A program made the position numbers and the translations under genes. A stretch of 6,105 nt of DNA from Dysgonamonadaceae bacterium (GTDB lineage: Bacteria; Bacteroidota; Bacteroidia; Bacteroidales; Azobacteroidaceae): positions 1-6,105 of the forward strand of contig JAITTA010000050.1 in NCBI GenBank assembly GCA_031287395.1, written 5' to 3'. This document shows, in pieces, positions 5,240 through 6,105 of the stretch. The notes below the pieces were generated by a model. It was not told the DNA's origin and searched no databases. It saw only the letters and a list, made by a program, of their open reading frames with translations. Position 1 is the stretch's first letter. Every line of letters starts with the position of its first letter.

Positions 5240-6105
5240 TTATTTTTTCTTTTTTAAGCGTTCGTATATAAATAATGATGCCAATGGCGCCAAGAGAATG
5301 ATAACGCAAATCAACACTTTTGATACATTCTTATTGGGGGGAATTGTTCCCAGTTGAGTTTCATTGAGCGAAAGACCCAACACTTCCCCGTTTGGTAAAT
5401 TACGATGGGCCCACTTATTGATGATTGTTCCGTTTTTAATCAACATCATTCCCGGATTGGAACGAATGATTGTTTTGAGGGTTATATCATCGGCTGTACA
5501 GATTTTATATTCTGCTCCGGTATTTTCCGCCCACTCGACTATCTGGTCCGGGGGCGATGCCGTAAGCATGTAGTAACCATAACCGTATCGTTGGGCAAAA
5601 TCGTAAAGTTCATTGATTTTATCGACATCCGAATCGTTGGCTTTTTCCAGTTTGTGCGCGATCAGGAGGAAGGAATAAGTTGTATCCGACAGGACTTCCG
5701 ATGTGATGTCTTCACCGGTCATTGTCGTGATCGTGAAATCGTGTATCGGAGGCGTGTATCCTTTTTTCACCAAGACAGACTTCGAATCGACAAATTTCCA
5801 GGACGGATCGTTTGCCGGATAATTTTCCAACGTAAATTCCTGCTTGACTCCGTCTTTTTCATAGATGAATGTTGTTTCATAGACATCGTGGGGCGCCCCG
5901 TCCGGAATGACCATTTTTTCAGGAATATTGGTTCCTGTTTTGTATGGCCTGAAATCCAGTATCGGTAGGTTCCGGTAGCAATAAGTCGATATTCCCAGGA
6001 TAAATATACAAGTATATAATGATACGAGCGAAGAAGATCTGCTTGAAAAAACAGGAGTCATTAACCCATACCGAAGAAATACCACTACCGAGAATACCAA
6101 TAGTA
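5240..6105 (-). CDS. Membrane protein with redox-inactive thioredoxin-like domain (DoxX/BT_3928-like), 5' end cut
   Basis: The reading frame is open through base 6105, so the N-terminus lies outside; the TTG at 6100 is not a credible start. Numbering residues from that TTG, a hydrophobic stretch at about 1-9 and a membrane segment at 25-41 (LVSLYTCIFILGISTYC) come first. NLPILDFRPYKTGTNIPE (44-61) follows. Next is a soluble region of about 200 residues including a thioredoxin-like part (about 140-235; YSFLLIAHKLEKA, SNPGMMLIKNGTIINKW). A last membrane helix lies at 259-279, ending ERLKKKK. The LPILDFRPYK motif and the position before tpiA match, as I recall it, a Bacteroidota family annotated DoxX-like or 'BT_3928 family'. 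The DoxX-like helices would be in the missing part. No CXXC is visible; C201 stands alone. The function is unknown; oxidoreductase activity by this domain is unlikely. Confidence 0.8.
   Translation of the reverse strand, partial: LLVFSVVVFLRYGLMTPVFSSRSSSLVSLYTCIFILGISTYCYRNLPILDFRPYKTGTNIPEKMVIPDGAPHDVYETTFIYEKDGVKQEFTLENYPANDPSWKFVDSKSVLVKKGYTPPIHDFTITTMTGEDITSEVLSDTTYSFLLIAHKLEKANDSDVDKINELYDFAQRYGYGYYMLTASPPDQIVEWAENTGAEYKICTADDITLKTIIRSNPGMMLIKNGTIINKWAHRNLPNGEVLGLSLNETQLGTIPPNKNVSKVLICVIILLAPLASLFIYERLKKKK

Noticed and set aside
5364..5968. Plus-strand open frames of 69 and 187 codons
   Set aside because: They are antisense shadows of the membrane protein gene on the minus strand. They have no promoter, no leader and no recognisable domain.
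6098..6100. TTG as start codon of the rightmost gene
   Set aside because: The frame stays open to the window edge, and starting here would begin inside a hydrophobic segment. The gene is better treated as truncated.

Overview
The window is a housekeeping stretch from a Bacteroidota chromosome, most likely order Bacteroidales. The evidence is the DUF4834-type small membrane protein, the DoxX/BT_3928-like membrane protein placed upstream of triosephosphate isomerase, the SPOR-domain secreted protein, TAnnTTTG-type promoter elements, and A-rich leaders without clear Shine-Dalgarno sequences. GC content looks to be in the low-to-mid 40s percent by eye. Genus cannot be fixed from this sequence. 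I see no mobile element, CRISPR array, phage gene, tRNA or rRNA.

Layout. Positions 1-1197 (minus) hold the first 399 codons of hisS, with the C-terminal end beyond the left edge. Positions 1198-1388 are a divergent regulatory region. It contains an 11-bp inverted repeat (TTGCCACGTGT on each outgoing strand), and each arm supplies the upstream promoter element for one of the two divergent genes. Positions 1389-1625 (plus) encode a 78-residue DUF4834-like membrane protein. It ends three bases before the end of a minus-strand operon that runs in from the right edge.

The operon, in transcription order, is: a 5'-truncated membrane protein with a thioredoxin-like domain (5240-6105), tpiA (4453-5208), a secreted SPOR-domain protein (3948-4451), folE (3359-3943) and a secreted metallophosphatase/5'-nucleotidase (1629-3362). 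Gaps are 31, 1, 4 and -4 bases, so the last four genes are almost certainly one translationally linked transcript.

The gene products mix compartments and pathways. TpiA (glycolysis) and FolE (first step from GTP to tetrahydrofolate or other pterins) are cytoplasmic. The SPOR protein and the nucleotidase carry signal peptides and should act in the periplasm. The first protein is membrane-anchored. The set looks like a conserved growth-linked housekeeping operon rather than one pathway. One possible link is that the nucleotidase salvages nucleosides outside the cytoplasm while FolE consumes GTP, but that is inference.

No clearly new biological system is visible. The items most worth a second look are the symmetrical divergent promoter, the non-redox thioredoxin-like membrane protein, the DUF4834 protein, and strong over-representation of the tetranucleotide CCGG.
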